64,000 nt of DNA from Pseudomonas beijingensis (GCF_030687295.1 NZ_CP117425.1:4840001-4904000); one strand, 5' to 3'; numbered from the stretch's first letter, positions 36,259 to 46,343 are shown. Notes: generated by a model from the letters alone, not told the origin. Numbers and translations: made by a program.

Positions 36259-36385
36259 TCAAGGCTTCCCGCGGATTGCCAGGGCTTCACGCAACGGTGA
36301 GGCGACTGGTTCAATCGCCTGCAGAGTCCAGAGCGACTCTACAGTTCCTATCGGGGGAGCCAGGGCGGAACCTGCCTGGAGTCCT

Positions 36386-37630
36386 TCAGGCGTTCTGGTT
36401 CCAGGGACGGTCTCCATGCTCGTCCTTGATGCGCGTCGGCAGGCCCATCACGTCCAGCGCCTCGAGGAACGCCTCGGCAGGCAGCTCCTCGACGTTGACC
36501 ATGCGCTGCACGTCCCACTCGCCACGGGCCACCAACAAGGCCGCGGCCACGGGTGGCACGCCGGCTGTATAGGAAATGCCCTGGCTGTCGGTTTCGGCGT
36601 AAGCGTCCTCGTGGTCGGCCACGTTGTAGATGAACATTTCGCGCGGCTGGCCATCCTTGGTGCCCTTGACCAGGTCACCGATGCAGGTCTTGCCGGTGTA
36701 GCCCGGTGCCAGCGAGCTCGGGTCAGGCAGCACAGCCTTGACCACTTTCAGCGGCACGACTTCCAAGCCCTCGGCAGTCTTGACCGGTTGCTCGGAAAGC
36801 AGGCCAAGGTTCTTGAGCACGGTGAACACATTGATGTAGTGCTCGCCGAAACTCATCCAGAAACGCACGTTGGGCACGTCGAGGTTCTTCGACAGCGAGT
36901 GCACTTCGTCGTGACCGGTCAGGTACAGGTTCTGCGAGCCGACCACTGGCAGGTCGTCGGTGCGCTTGACCTCGAACATGGTGTTGCTGGTCCACTGGCT
37001 GTCCTGCCAGCTCCACACCTGTCCAGTGAATTCGCGGAAATTGATTTCCGGGTCGAAATTGGTGGCGAAATATTTGCCATGGGAGCCGGCATTGACGTCG
37101 AGAATATCGATCGAATCAATGCGGTCGAAATGCTGTTGTTGCGCCAGTGCCGCATAGGCATTGACCACACCCGGGTCGAAGCCCACGCCGAGAATGGCGG
37201 TGATGTTCTTTTCCTGGCACTCCTGGAGATGGTTCCACTCGTAGGTGCCGTACCAGGGCGGCGTCTCGCAGACCTTGCCCGGTTCTTCGTGGATGGCGGT
37301 GTCCAGGTAGGCCACGCCGGTATCGATGCAGGCACGCAGCACCGACATGTTGAGGAAAGCAGAGCCGACGTTGATGACGATCTGCGACTCGGTTTCGCGA
37401 ATCAGCGCCTTGGTCGCTTCGACATCCAGAGCGTTCAGTGCAAAGGCCTTGATGTCGGCGGGTTGCGTGAGGCTACCCTTGGCCTTGACGCTGTCGATGA
37501 TGGCCTGGCATTTGGAGATGTTGCGCGACGCGATAGCAATACGACCGAGCTCGTCGTTGTGCTGCGCGCACTTGTGGGCCACCACCTTGGCGACACCTCC
37601 TGCACCAATGATAAGTACGTTCTTCTTCAA
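36386..37630 (-). CDS. Carboxynorspermidine synthase (saccharopine dehydrogenase family)
   Basis: This 414-residue protein starts with LKKNVLIIGAGGVAKVVAHKCAQ, the NAD(P)-binding loop of the saccharopine dehydrogenase-like family, and has VINVGSAFLNMSVLRACIDTGVAYLDTA and GVGFDPGVVNAYAA. Its partner, NspC, is encoded 28 bp upstream. In this pathway the enzyme condenses aspartate-semialdehyde with a diamine (putrescine or 1,3-diaminopropane) to carboxy(nor)spermidine. The start is TTG at 37630, behind AAGGAGGAG; no ATG fits better. Confidence 0.9.
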   Translation of the reverse strand: MKKNVLIIGAGGVAKVVAHKCAQHNDELGRIAIASRNISKCQAIIDSVKAKGSLTQPADIKAFALNALDVEATKALIRETESQIVINVGSAFLNMSVLRACIDTGVAYLDTAIHEEPGKVCETPPWYGTYEWNHLQECQEKNITAILGVGFDPGVVNAYAALAQQQHFDRIDSIDILDVNAGSHGKYFATNFDPEINFREFTGQVWSWQDSQWTSNTMFEVKRTDDLPVVGSQNLYLTGHDEVHSLSKNLDVPNVRFWMSFGEHYINVFTVLKNLGLLSEQPVKTAEGLEVVPLKVVKAVLPDPSSLAPGYTGKTCIGDLVKGTKDGQPREMFIYNVADHEDAYAETDSQGISYTAGVPPVAAALLVARGEWDVQRMVNVEELPAEAFLEALDVMGLPTRIKDEHGDRPWNQNA

Positions 37631-37658
37631 TTTCTTTATTTCTCCTCCTTCCGCCAGC

Positions 37659-38756
37659 TCAAGAGAGGCTGGACAAGTAGTCGTCGTAAACAAACTCGCG
37701 AACCACCTCGACGCTGCCGTCGAGTTGCTTCACAACGATGGACGGCATCTTCAGGCCGTTGAACCAGTTTTTCTTGACCATGGTGTAGCCCGCTGCGTCG
37801 ATGAACGACAGCCGATCGCCGATGGACAGCGGACGATCGAATTTGTACTCGCCAAAGATGTCGCCGGCCAGACAGGATTTGCCACAAACCATGTAGGTGT
37901 GTTCGCCTTCGCTCGGTGCCAGCTTGGCGTCCAGGCGATAGATCAGCAGATCGAGCATGTGCGCCTCGATGGAACTGTCCACAACGGCCAAGTGCTTGCC
38001 GTTGTAGAGCGTGTCGAGCACGGTGACTTCCAGCGACGCGCTCTGGGTGATCGCGGCCTCGCCCGGCTCCAGGTAGACCTGCACGCCATACTTCTGCGAG
38101 AAGGCCTTGAGCCGTGCGCAAAAAGCGTCCAGGGCGTAGCCCTCGCCGGTGAAATGGATGCCGCCACCGAGGCTGACCCACTCGACCTCATGCAACAAGT
38201 GACCAAAGCGCTCTTCGATAGTGCCCAGCATCTGGTCGAACAAGCCGAAATCGCCGTTCTCGCAGTTGTTGTGGAACATGAACCCGGAGATATGCTCGAT
38301 GACTTGCTCGATTTTCACCGGATCCCATTCGCCCAAGCGGCTGAACGGTCGCGCCGGGTCGGCCAGCAGGTAATCGGAACTGCTCACTTGCGGGTTGACC
38401 CGCAGGCCGCGGACCTTGCCGGTCGAGGCCTCGGTGTAGCGCTGCAACTGACCGATGGAGTTGAAGATGATCTTGTCGCAGTTGGCGAGCATCTCCTCGA
38501 TCTCATCGTCAGCCCAGGCCACGCTGTAGGCGTGGGTCTCGCCCGCGAATTTCTGCCGGCCAAGCTTGAGTTCATAAAGCGACGACGACGTGGTCCCGTC
38601 CATGTACTGCTGCATCAGGTCGAACACCGACCAGGTGGCGAAGCACTTGAGCGCCAGCAAGGCCTTGGCCCCGGACTGCTCACGCACATAGGCGATCTTC
38701 TGCATGTTCGCCAGCAGCTTTTGTTTGTCGATGAGGTAGTACGGCGTTTTGATCAT
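37659..38756 (-). CDS. nspC: Carboxynorspermidine decarboxylase
   Basis: This 365-residue PLP enzyme of the alanine-racemase-fold decarboxylases has the Schiff-base lysine at residue 37 (LLALKCFATW). GGGIHFTGEGYALDAF and a PLP-phosphate/dimer segment (GKSCLAGDIFGEYKF) are typical of NspC. It decarboxylates carboxy(nor)spermidine to (nor)spermidine. I chose ATG at 38756 (MIKTPYYLIDKQKL); a longer in-frame version would add an unlike N-terminus. It is the first gene of a two-gene operon closed by the terminator at 36223. Confidence 0.92.
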   Translation of the reverse strand: MIKTPYYLIDKQKLLANMQKIAYVREQSGAKALLALKCFATWSVFDLMQQYMDGTTSSSLYELKLGRQKFAGETHAYSVAWADDEIEEMLANCDKIIFNSIGQLQRYTEASTGKVRGLRVNPQVSSSDYLLADPARPFSRLGEWDPVKIEQVIEHISGFMFHNNCENGDFGLFDQMLGTIEERFGHLLHEVEWVSLGGGIHFTGEGYALDAFCARLKAFSQKYGVQVYLEPGEAAITQSASLEVTVLDTLYNGKHLAVVDSSIEAHMLDLLIYRLDAKLAPSEGEHTYMVCGKSCLAGDIFGEYKFDRPLSIGDRLSFIDAAGYTMVKKNWFNGLKMPSIVVKQLDGSVEVVREFVYDDYLSSLS

Positions 38757-39008
38757 TTTCGAGGCCTCCGGGCAAGGCGAGCCAAAAAAGGATGCGCATT
38801 GTGCCTTCACTGACTGCAGATCGAAAGAGCGAAAAGCCCCGTTCGCGCAATCATCCTGATCCAGGCCGACGCTTTGCGATCACCGGACATACCGGCTGCC
38901 CAGGCGACGAAATGCTGGATGATCTGACAAAGGGGGGTAACCGCAGAGCGCCGATGCTCGACCTTGAGCCGTTGCGCATGTTCGGCACAGCGGGACAACC
39001 GTTCGGGA

Positions 39009-39944
39009 TCAGTGCTTGTGCATCAGGCCATGAAGCACACCGAACCTGAGACCCGCTTCGCAAGCGAGCATGTCTGTAATACCGAAGACCTTGAACGCCG
39101 CCAGCATGATCGCCAGGCCACCGGGCAGGATGCCCAGGCGATGGCTCTGCAAACCGGCCAACCTGAGGCGGTCGACATGCCCGACTTCCAGCAGCCGCAA
39201 CGACAGGCGCAACAACCCGCTGTAGGTAATACCGCCTTGCCCAGCGTCATTGAGACCATTGGCCTTGAGCACCTTGGCCAACATCCGCGCCGTACCGGAT
39301 GAGCCGATCACCTGCTGCCAGCCCTGCGCGCGATAACGCGCCGCCACTTCTTCAAACTGCAGGACTGCTACTCGTTCAGCCTCCAGCAGCGCCTGAGCGG
39401 TGATACGTCCGCCCGCAAAGTAACGCGCGCCAAAGGTGCCACTGCCGATGGCAATGCTCTCCGTCAACAACGGCTGAGCGCCCTGTCCCAGAATCAGTTC
39501 GGTCGAGCCACCGCCGATGTCCACCACCAGTCGTGTCTGCTCGACACCGGGCACCGCATGGGCCACACCGGCATACACCAGCCGGGCTTCTTCATGCCCG
39601 GACAGCACGTCGATCCGAAACCCCAGGTGCCGCTCGGCGCTGGCCAGGAACAGTTGGGCATTGGCCGCTTCGCGCACGGCACTGGTGGCCACCGCCCGTA
39701 CCCGTCCGGCTTCAAAGCCACGCAGCTTTTTGCCGAAGCGGGCCAGGGCCTGCCAGCCTCGATCCAGTGCCAACTCGTCCAGAGCCCCGGCTTGCAGGCC
39801 CTCGGCCAATCGGACCGGCTCGCGCAGGGTTTTCACTTCCTGGATCACCAACTGTCGATTGCGCTTGACCGACTGGCCAATCACCAGGCGAAAGGCGTTG
39901 GAGCCCAGGTCAATGGCCGCGAACAGGGGGGCGTCGCCTTTCAT
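39009..39944 (-). CDS. Ppx/GppA family phosphatase (exopolyphosphatase-like)
   Basis: This 311-residue protein has the sugar-kinase/actin-type N-terminus FAAIDLGSNAFRLVI and VVDIGGGSTELILG, as in exopolyphosphatase/GppA, without the long C-terminal domain of full-size Ppx (about 500). It should release phosphate from polyphosphate or pppGpp. ATG at 39944 leaves the DLGSN motif near the start; an in-frame extension to 40022 adds an unlike leader. It is divergent from ppk2, with a PhoB-box-like repeat between. The region 38757-39008 shows no gene. Confidence 0.87.
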   Translation of the reverse strand: MKGDAPLFAAIDLGSNAFRLVIGQSVKRNRQLVIQEVKTLREPVRLAEGLQAGALDELALDRGWQALARFGKKLRGFEAGRVRAVATSAVREAANAQLFLASAERHLGFRIDVLSGHEEARLVYAGVAHAVPGVEQTRLVVDIGGGSTELILGQGAQPLLTESIAIGSGTFGARYFAGGRITAQALLEAERVAVLQFEEVAARYRAQGWQQVIGSSGTARMLAKVLKANGLNDAGQGGITYSGLLRLSLRLLEVGHVDRLRLAGLQSHRLGILPGGLAIMLAAFKVFGITDMLACEAGLRFGVLHGLMHKH

Positions 39945-40029
39945 AGGGGTGTTCCTTGATTCATCAGCCAGCAGGCACAAGCGCTGCGGGCATCCCACGA
40001 TGGTTTGCGAGGATCCTGCCATGGGTTCG

Positions 40030-40047
40030 ATGACACCTGGATGACAC
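40030..40047. promoter_or_regulatory. PhoB-box-like direct repeat between ppx and ppk2
   Basis: On the minus strand the sequence reads GTGTCAT-CCAG-GTGTCAT, two 7-bp units with a 4-bp spacer, i.e. an 11-bp period. The PhoB consensus is CTGTCAT-N4-CTGTCAT, so each unit matches six of seven. It lies about 85 bp from the ppx start and 107 bp from the ppk2 start. Phosphate-starvation control of either gene is inferred. Confidence 0.6.
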
Positions 40048-40153
40048 CCCCTGTTTTAGCCTGCGACAGGCCCATGAAGCGCAGATGACCGTCACTACTA
40101 TGTAACAAATTGCAACTAGCGTGGGTCGCGCCCCCACGACCGAGTTTTCCATC

Positions 40154-41071
40154 ATGTTTTCAACCCAGGACACCTTGGTACAGCGCATCCACCGCGAGCT
40201 GCTGGATCACAATGACGAAGAACTGGAGCTGGAGTTATCTGAAGACGGGCATGACCTGAACGCCTTGTTCGATGAACACGCCCCGGATGGCAGCGAGAAG
40301 GAAATCCGCCGATTGTATTTCAGCGAACTGTTCCGCCTTCAGGGCGAACTGGTGAAGCTGCAAAGCTGGGTGGTCAAGACCGGGCACAAGGTCGTGATCC
40401 TGTTCGAAGGGCGCGACGCCGCCGGCAAGGGTGGCGTGATCAAGCGCATCACCCAGCGGCTCAACCCCCGGGTGTGTCGCGTCGCCGCCCTGCCCGCCCC
40501 GAACGACCGTGAACGGACTCAATGGTACTTCCAGCGCTACGTTTCGCACCTGCCGGCGGCGGGGGAAATCGTGCTGTTCGACCGCAGTTGGTACAACCGC
40601 GCCGGGGTCGAGCAAGTCATGGGGTTCTGCACCGACGACCAGTACGAAGAGTTCTTCCGTACCGTGCCGGAATTCGAGCGGATGCTCGCCCGCTCCGGCA
40701 TCCAATTGATCAAATACTGGTTTTCCATTTCCGACCAGGAACAGCATCTGCGCTTTCTCAGCCGCATCCATGACCCGCTCAAGCAATGGAAGCTCAGCCC
40801 CATGGACCTGGAGTCCCGCAGGCGCTGGGAGGCCTATACCAAGGCCAAGGAAATCATGCTCGAACGCACGCACATCAGCGAAGCCCCCTGGTGGGTGGTG
40901 CACGCCGACGACAAGAAAAAAGCCCGGCTCAACTGCATCCATCACCTGCTAGGGCAAATGCCCTACGAAGAAGTGGAACTGCCGACCATCGAACTGCCGC
41001 AGCGAGTTCGACAGGAAGACTACTCCCGCAGTCCGACGCCACCGGAGCTCATCGTGCCCCAGCTCTATTGA
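40154..41071 (+). CDS. ppk2: Polyphosphate kinase 2 (PPK2)
   Basis: This 305-residue protein has the PPK2 Walker A loop GRDAAGKGGVIKR (Lys92), the lid region RVCRVAALPAPNDRERTQWYFQRYV, and Walker B VLFDRSWYNRAGVE. It is a one-domain enzyme of PPK2 class I type that moves phosphate between polyphosphate and nucleoside diphosphates. I chose ATG at 40154 (MFSTQDTLVQRI). It is divergent from ppx and followed by a phosphate transporter gene after 66 bp, so the group is consistent with phosphate storage. Confidence 0.93.
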   Translation: MFSTQDTLVQRIHRELLDHNDEELELELSEDGHDLNALFDEHAPDGSEKEIRRLYFSELFRLQGELVKLQSWVVKTGHKVVILFEGRDAAGKGGVIKRITQRLNPRVCRVAALPAPNDRERTQWYFQRYVSHLPAAGEIVLFDRSWYNRAGVEQVMGFCTDDQYEEFFRTVPEFERMLARSGIQLIKYWFSISDQEQHLRFLSRIHDPLKQWKLSPMDLESRRRWEAYTKAKEIMLERTHISEAPWWVVHADDKKKARLNCIHHLLGQMPYEEVELPTIELPQRVRQEDYSRSPTPPELIVPQLY

Positions 41072-41137
41072 AACCCGCCAGGCAGGGACGCCCGGCACCG
41101 AGCCCCACTTTCACTGCCCACTGAATCGGACTGCATC

Positions 41138-42757
41138 ATGACGAACCAGACCCTGGCCATGGACTCATCGAGTGCCATCGCCCCCAGTTCAAGGCCGCAA
41201 CTCAACCGCAAGCCAAGCGTGCTCACCCTGGTGGTGTTTTTCGCGGTACTGGGCAGTGGCCTGCTGTTTACCGCCTACAGCCTGATGCACGACATGAACG
41301 AGCTCGGCACCGTGGTGACCACCTGGACGCCGTTCCTGCTGTTGGGCGTGGCCCTGGTGATTGCCCTTGGCTTCGAGTTCGTAAACGGTTTCCACGACAC
41401 CGCCAACGCGGTGGCCACCGTCATCTACACCAACTCCATGGCGCCGAACGTGGCCGTGGCCTGGTCGGGCTTCTTTAACTTCCTCGGGGTGCTGCTCGCC
41501 AGCGGCGCGGTGGCTTTCGGTATCATCGCTCTGTTGCCGGTGGAACTGATCCTGCAAGTCGGCTCCTCCGCCGGCTTCGCCATGATCTTCGCCCTGCTGA
41601 TCGCCGCTATCCTATGGAACCTGGGCACTTGGTGGCTGGGCTTGCCGGCCTCTTCGTCCCACACCTTGATCGGCTCGATCATCGGCGTCGGCGTCGCCAA
41701 TGCCCTGATGCACGGGCGTGACGGCACCAGCGGCGTGGACTGGGCCCAGGCGACCAAGATCGGCTACGCGTTGCTGCTCTCGCCACTGGTAGGCTTCGGC
41801 TGCGCCGCGCTGTTGCTGCTCGCGCTGCGGGCCTTCGTCAAGAACCGCTCGCTGTACAAGGCTCCGCAAGGCAACACCCCGCCGCCCTGGTGGATTCGCG
41901 GCATGCTGATCCTGACCTGCACCGGCGTGTCATTCGCCCACGGCTCCAATGACGGCCAGAAAGGCATGGGCCTGATCATGCTGATCCTGGTCGGCACCCT
42001 GCCGATGGCCTATGCGCTGAACCGCACCATGCCCGCCGACCAGGCCCTGCAATTCGCCGCCGTGGCGCAAGTCACCCAGCAGGCCCTGGTGAAGCACTCG
42101 CCGCTGCCGGCCCCGACGGACCCGCGGGCGATCCTGACCACCTACGTTGGCAGTAAGGAGGCGACGCCGCAGTTGGTGCCGGCCCTGGCCGCCATGACTG
42201 GCAGCATCGGCGCCGAGGTCAAGGGCTACGGCTCGCTGGCCAAGGTACCGGCCGAAGCCGTGGGCAACGTGCGCAACGACATGTACCTGACCAGCGAAAC
42301 CATTCGCCTGATGGACAAGAACAAGGTCGGCAACTTCGACGCCGACACCAGCGCCCAATTGCAATTGTTCAAGCAGCAGATCGACAACTCCACGCGCTTC
42401 ATTCCACTGTGGGTGAAAATCGCCGTGGCCATCGCCCTCGGCCTGGGCACCATGGTCGGCTGGAAGCGCATCGTGGTGACGGTGGGTGAGAAAATCGGCA
42501 AGACCCACCTGACCTATGCCCAAGGCGCTTCAGCCGAAACCGTCGCCATGCTGACCATTGGCGCCGCCGACATGTTCGGCTTGCCGGTGTCCACCACCCA
42601 CGTGCTGTCCTCCGGCGTGGCCGGCAGCATGGTCGCCAACGGCTCTGGCTTGCAGATGCGCACCATCCGCAACCTGTTGATGGCCTGGGTGCTGACGCTG
42701 CCGGCCGCCATCCTGCTGTCCGGCAGCCTCTACTGGTTGTTCACCAAGCTGTTCTGA
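41138..42757 (+). CDS. Low-affinity inorganic phosphate transporter, PitA family
   Basis: This 539-residue protein has about ten membrane segments, with the Pit signatures FVNGFHDTANAVATVIYTNSMAP and FAHGSNDGQKGMGLI, and a large hydrophilic loop in the middle. It should import metal-phosphate by proton symport. The length is close to that of E. coli PitA (499). It lies 66 bp behind ppk2 and is followed by a strong stem-loop. Co-expression with ppk2 is likely but not shown. Confidence 0.93.
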   Translation: MTNQTLAMDSSSAIAPSSRPQLNRKPSVLTLVVFFAVLGSGLLFTAYSLMHDMNELGTVVTTWTPFLLLGVALVIALGFEFVNGFHDTANAVATVIYTNSMAPNVAVAWSGFFNFLGVLLASGAVAFGIIALLPVELILQVGSSAGFAMIFALLIAAILWNLGTWWLGLPASSSHTLIGSIIGVGVANALMHGRDGTSGVDWAQATKIGYALLLSPLVGFGCAALLLLALRAFVKNRSLYKAPQGNTPPPWWIRGMLILTCTGVSFAHGSNDGQKGMGLIMLILVGTLPMAYALNRTMPADQALQFAAVAQVTQQALVKHSPLPAPTDPRAILTTYVGSKEATPQLVPALAAMTGSIGAEVKGYGSLAKVPAEAVGNVRNDMYLTSETIRLMDKNKVGNFDADTSAQLQLFKQQIDNSTRFIPLWVKIAVAIALGLGTMVGWKRIVVTVGEKIGKTHLTYAQGASAETVAMLTIGAADMFGLPVSTTHVLSSGVAGSMVANGSGLQMRTIRNLLMAWVLTLPAAILLSGSLYWLFTKLF

Positions 42758-42768
42758 CCGCCTGTTCG

Positions 42769-42800
42769 CCGAGGCCTCACCTGACGAGGCCTCGGTTCTC
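42769..42800 (+). terminator. Intrinsic terminator after pitA
   Basis: CCGAGGCCTC and GAGGCCTCGG form a perfect 10-bp stem with loop ACCTGAC, followed by TTCTC. It lies 12 bp after the stop of pitA. Confidence 0.8.
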
Positions 42801-42818
42801 CCGCCCGCCACGGCCCCC

Positions 42819-42907
42819 TGTGGGAGCGAGCTTGTTCGCGATAGCGAAGGATCAGTTACAAGGTTGGTGACTGACACACCGCTATCGCGAGCAAGCTCGC
42901 TCCCACA
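42819..42907. repeat. REPIN
   Basis: tgtgggagcgagcttgttcgcgatagcg at the left pairs with cgctatcgcgagcaagctcgctcccaca at the right, about 35 bp apart. The left arm has one change (cttgttcg for cttgctcg). It occupies much of the 330-bp gap between pitA and the ABC importer; the rest has no feature apart from the terminator. Confidence 0.92.
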
Positions 42908-43087
42908 TGAACCATCGCTATCGTCGGGTCGTCGCCCGGAGCAAGCCCCCACAAGGGGATTGGGTGAGTTCACAACCAGAAACGGTTAACATCCCTCTCC
43001 TTCGTCTACCCTCACAGAACGGCGTACCGCCATCCCTGTGGGCGTGATGCTTCAACTTTCCTTGCCTTCCCGTACCGGAGATCTTCC

Positions 43088-43939
43088 ATGCTCAAGCCTT
43101 CCCTGGCATTGGCCGCTGGTGTTGCCCTGTCGTTTTGCAGCTTTCTGGCGCAGGCCGCCGACACCCTGAAAGTCAGCGCGATTCCCGATGAGGCCCCGAC
43201 CGAGCTGCTGCGCAAGTTCAAGCCGCTGGGTGCTTACCTGGAACAACAAACCGGCATGAAGGTCGAGTTCGTCCCCGTGAGCGATTACCCGGCGGTGGTC
43301 GAGGCCCTGGCCACTGACCGCATCGACATGGCCTGGCTGGGGGGCTTCACCTTCGTCCAGGCGCGCCTGAAAACCGGCAACGCCATCCCGCTGGTCCAGC
43401 GCGAACAGGACGCCCAGTTCACCAGCAAATTCATCACCGCCGACCCCGCCGTCAAATCCCTCGCCGACCTCAAGGGCAAGACCTTCGCCTTCGGCTCGGT
43501 GTCGTCGACGTCCGGCAGCCTCATGCCGCGCTATTTCATGCTGCAGGACGGCATCAAGCCGGAGAGCTACTTCAGCCGTGTGGGCTACTCCGGTGCCCAC
43601 GACGCCACCGTCGCTTGGGTCCAAGCCGGCAAGGTCGACGCCGGGGTGCTGAACGCCAGCGTCTGGGAAAAACTGGTTGCGGCCGGCAAGGTCGACACGA
43701 CCAAGGTCAAGGTCTTCGCCACCACCCCTGCCTACTTCGACTACAACTGGACGGTGCGCGGAACCCTCGACCCGGCGTTGGCGGCCAAGATCAAGGCGGC
43801 CTTCCTGGCCCTCGACCCGGCCAACCCGAAGGACAAGGAAATCCTCGACTTGCAAGCCGCCAGTCGCTTCATCGAAACCAAGCCTGAGAACTACAAGGGC
43901 ATCGAGGAAGCCGCACGCGCCGCCGAACTGCTCAAATGA
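43088..43939 (+). CDS. PhnD-like periplasmic binding protein (putative selenate/phosphite/phosphonate ABC importer)
   Basis: This 283-residue protein has a signal peptide ([16 protein letters not shown]...AQA) and PhnD/PtxB-like features: [50 protein letters not shown], and [16 protein letters not shown]. In pseudomonads this set is often annotated as a putative selenate ABC transporter. The sequence alone does not separate selenate, phosphite and phosphonate. It overlaps the ATPase gene by 4 bp. Confidence 0.85.
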   Translation: MLKPSLALAAGVALSFCSFLAQAADTLKVSAIPDEAPTELLRKFKPLGAYLEQQTGMKVEFVPVSDYPAVVEALATDRIDMAWLGGFTFVQARLKTGNAIPLVQREQDAQFTSKFITADPAVKSLADLKGKTFAFGSVSSTSGSLMPRYFMLQDGIKPESYFSRVGYSGAHDATVAWVQAGKVDAGVLNASVWEKLVAAGKVDTTKVKVFATTPAYFDYNWTVRGTLDPALAAKIKAAFLALDPANPKDKEILDLQAASRFIETKPENYKGIEEAARAAELLK

Positions 43940-44736
43940 CCCTGCAACTGACCCAGGTCAGCGTGACCCATGCCAACGGCGTCCAGGCGCTACGGGGCAT
44001 CGACCTGCACATCGGCGCCGGCGAACAGGTCGCGATCATCGGCCCGTCCGGCGCGGGCAAGTCGAGCCTGCTCAACCTCCTCGCCACCGCCCTGCGCCCG
44101 GGCAACGGCGAGCTGCAGTTGCTCGGCGAACGCGCCTGGCAACTGTCCGCCCGTCAGCGTCAGCGCCTGCGCGCGCGCATCGGTCTGATTCACCAATCGC
44201 CGCCCCTGCCGCCACGCCAGCGTGTGGTGACGGCGGTCCTGGCCGGAAAACTGGGTCAGTGGGGCATCGGTAAAAGCTTGTTGAACCTGCTGCACCCGCT
44301 GGATATTCCAGGCGCCAGGGCGGCATTGGCCCGGCTGGACCTGGGGGACAAACTGTTCGCGCAATGCCAGCAACTGTCCGGCGGACAGCTGCAACGCGTG
44401 GGCATTGCCCGGGTGTTGTACCAGGCGCCGGAGGTGTTGCTGGCCGACGAACCGGTTTCGGCTATGGACCCGGTCTTGGCCGAGCACACGCTTTCGGTGC
44501 TGTGCCGTCACGCCCGGGAACACAACGTCACCCTGGTCGCCAGCCTGCACGCGGTGGAACTGGCCTTGGCACACTTTTCCCGGGTCATCGGCCTTCGGGA
44601 CGGGCAGATCCTCTTCGACCTGCCCACCGAGGCGGTCGACCGTCCGTTGCTCGACACGCTCTACGCCAACGAACAGCTGCAGTCTTCGCCAACAACGCCC
44701 CACGCGCCCTTGAGCGTGCAGATTCCCCGATGCTGA
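43936..44736 (+). CDS. ABC transporter ATP-binding protein, PhnC type
   Basis: This 266-residue protein has Walker [12 protein letters not shown], the signature [16 protein letters not shown], Walker [14 protein letters not shown] and the switch histidine in [11 protein letters not shown]. The layout is that of the PhnC class. It is coupled to the binding protein before it (ATGA) and to the permease after it, and should energise import of the same anion. Confidence 0.92.
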   Translation: MTLQLTQVSVTHANGVQALRGIDLHIGAGEQVAIIGPSGAGKSSLLNLLATALRPGNGELQLLGERAWQLSARQRQRLRARIGLIHQSPPLPPRQRVVTAVLAGKLGQWGIGKSLLNLLHPLDIPGARAALARLDLGDKLFAQCQQLSGGQLQRVGIARVLYQAPEVLLADEPVSAMDPVLAEHTLSVLCRHAREHNVTLVASLHAVELALAHFSRVIGLRDGQILFDLPTEAVDRPLLDTLYANEQLQSSPTTPHAPLSVQIPRC

Positions 44737-45557
44737 CACGCGATACCCGAGACCCCGCCACCCGCCCGCGCCTGCTGCTCAGTCTGCTGGCGCTTGTGCT
44801 GCTGTGGCCGGGCATCCGGTTCAGCGAGCTGGATCTCGGCGTGCTGCTGGCGAGCGACAGCCAGAGCGAAATGGGCCGGTTCGTCGCGGCGTTCTGGCCG
44901 CCCGCCCATGGCGACGAATTCGTTGAATTGCTGTGGCAGGCCACCTTGCAAACGCTGGCGATCGCCACGGCCGGCATGGCCCTGGCATTGCTGCTGGCGG
45001 TGCCCGCGAGCCTACTGGCCAGCCGCGCCCTCTCACTGTCGGCGGCCTCCCGCGCCGGGCACCCGGGTTATTGGGGTCAACTACTGCGCTGGCCGGTACG
45101 CGGCGTGTTGATCTTCTTGCGCAGCGTGCCGGAAATCGTCTGGGCCTTGCTCTTCGTGCGCGCCGTAGGCCTCGGCCCAACGGCCGGCGTACTGGCGATT
45201 GCCATTACCTACAGCGGCATGCTGGGTAAGGTCTATGCGGAAATCTACGAATCGGTCGACCAGCGTCCGGCCCACGCCCTCTTGCAGTCCGGCAGCAGCC
45301 GGCTTGCGGCCTTCTGCTACGGGATCCTCCCCAATGTCGCGGCGGAACTGTTGTCGTACACGGTGTACCGCTGGGAATGTGCGATCCGCGCCTCGGTGGT
45401 GATGGGTTTCGTCGGGGCCGGAGGGCTGGGTCAGCAAATGGACCTGTCGCTGCGCATGTTCGCCGGCGGTGAAGTGGCCAGCTTGCTGCTGACGTTCCTC
45501 GCACTGGTGCTGCTCGCCGATCAACTCAGCCGCCTGCTGCGCTGGAGGCTGGCATGA
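44730..45557 (+). CDS. ABC transporter permease 1, PhnE type
   Basis: This protein of about 275 residues has membrane segments and the PhnE-like 'EAA' segment ([54 protein letters not shown]). I chose ATG at 44730 ([14 protein letters not shown]), which overlaps the ATPase stop. It pairs with the second permease, which overlaps it by 4 bp. Confidence 0.9.
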   Translation: MLTRDTRDPATRPRLLLSLLALVLLWPGIRFSELDLGVLLASDSQSEMGRFVAAFWPPAHGDEFVELLWQATLQTLAIATAGMALALLLAVPASLLASRALSLSAASRAGHPGYWGQLLRWPVRGVLIFLRSVPEIVWALLFVRAVGLGPTAGVLAIAITYSGMLGKVYAEIYESVDQRPAHALLQSGSSRLAAFCYGILPNVAAELLSYTVYRWECAIRASVVMGFVGAGGLGQQMDLSLRMFAGGEVASLLLTFLALVLLADQLSRLLRWRLA

Positions 45558-46321
45558 ATCGCCTGCTCAACGCGGTCATGCTCCTGTGCATCGGTGCGGC
45601 AGTCGTGGCTTCGTTCATCTACCTGGGCATCGACCTGGGCGAGCTCGGCGACAGCGGCAATCTGCAGCGGATGGCGGCTTATGCGCAGCGCTTTCTCAGC
45701 CCGGACCTGAGCCCGAGCCATCTGAAGGCGATCGGTCATGGCGCCCTGGAAACCCTTGCCATGTCCGCCCTTGGCACCCTGCTTGCGGCGGTGTTCGGCC
45801 TGCTATTGGCCTTGCCGGCGGCCGGGCGCTTCGGCTGGCTGCTGCAAAGCGCTTCGCGCCTGGTGCTCAACGCCTTGCGCGCCGTTCCAGAACTGGTCTG
45901 GGCGGCGCTGATGGTCCTGGCCGCCGGGCTTGGTCCCAACGCCGGCACCCTGGCCTTGGCCCTGCATACCACTGGCGTGCTCGGCCGACTGTTCGCCGAG
46001 GCCCTGGAAAATACCCCCTCCGAACCGGCCGATGCCATCCGCCTGCAAGGTGGCAATGCCGTGTTGGCGTTCTGCTACGGCACGCTGCCCAACCTCCTGC
46101 CCCAGCTACTGGCCTATGTCCTGTACCGCTGGGAAAACAATATCCGCATGGCCAGCGTGCTCGGCTTCGTCGGCGCCGGGGGACTGGGGCAAATGCTCTA
46201 CGTCAGCCTCAGCCTGTTCCAGGAAGCCCAAGGCAGCACGGTGATCCTGGCGATGCTGTTGCTGGTTTTGGCGGTCGATACGTTGAGCGGTTGGAGTCGC
46301 CAGCGTTGGGTCAAGGCTTGA
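45554..46321 (+). CDS. ABC transporter permease 2, PhnE type
   Basis: This 255-residue protein is homologous to permease 1: [63 protein letters not shown]. The two permeases likely form a heterodimer. Translation is coupled by ATGA. It ends the four-gene importer operon, and a short hairpin follows. Confidence 0.9.
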   Translation: MNRLLNAVMLLCIGAAVVASFIYLGIDLGELGDSGNLQRMAAYAQRFLSPDLSPSHLKAIGHGALETLAMSALGTLLAAVFGLLLALPAAGRFGWLLQSASRLVLNALRAVPELVWAALMVLAAGLGPNAGTLALALHTTGVLGRLFAEALENTPSEPADAIRLQGGNAVLAFCYGTLPNLLPQLLAYVLYRWENNIRMASVLGFVGAGGLGQMLYVSLSLFQEAQGSTVILAMLLLVLAVDTLSGWSRQRWVKA

Positions 46322-46322
46322 G

Positions 46323-46343
46323 GTGTTGGGGTAAAACCAACAC
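46323..46343 (+). terminator. Small stem-loop after the ABC importer operon
   Basis: GTGTTGG and CCAACAC make a perfect 7-bp stem with loop GGTAAAA, starting 2 bp after the stop codon. No U-tract follows, so the terminator call is weak. Confidence 0.45.

Noticed and set aside
38792..39049. An open frame between nspC and ppx
   Set aside because: It is low-complexity by eye, has no start signal, and overlaps the 3' end of the ppx gene on the other strand.
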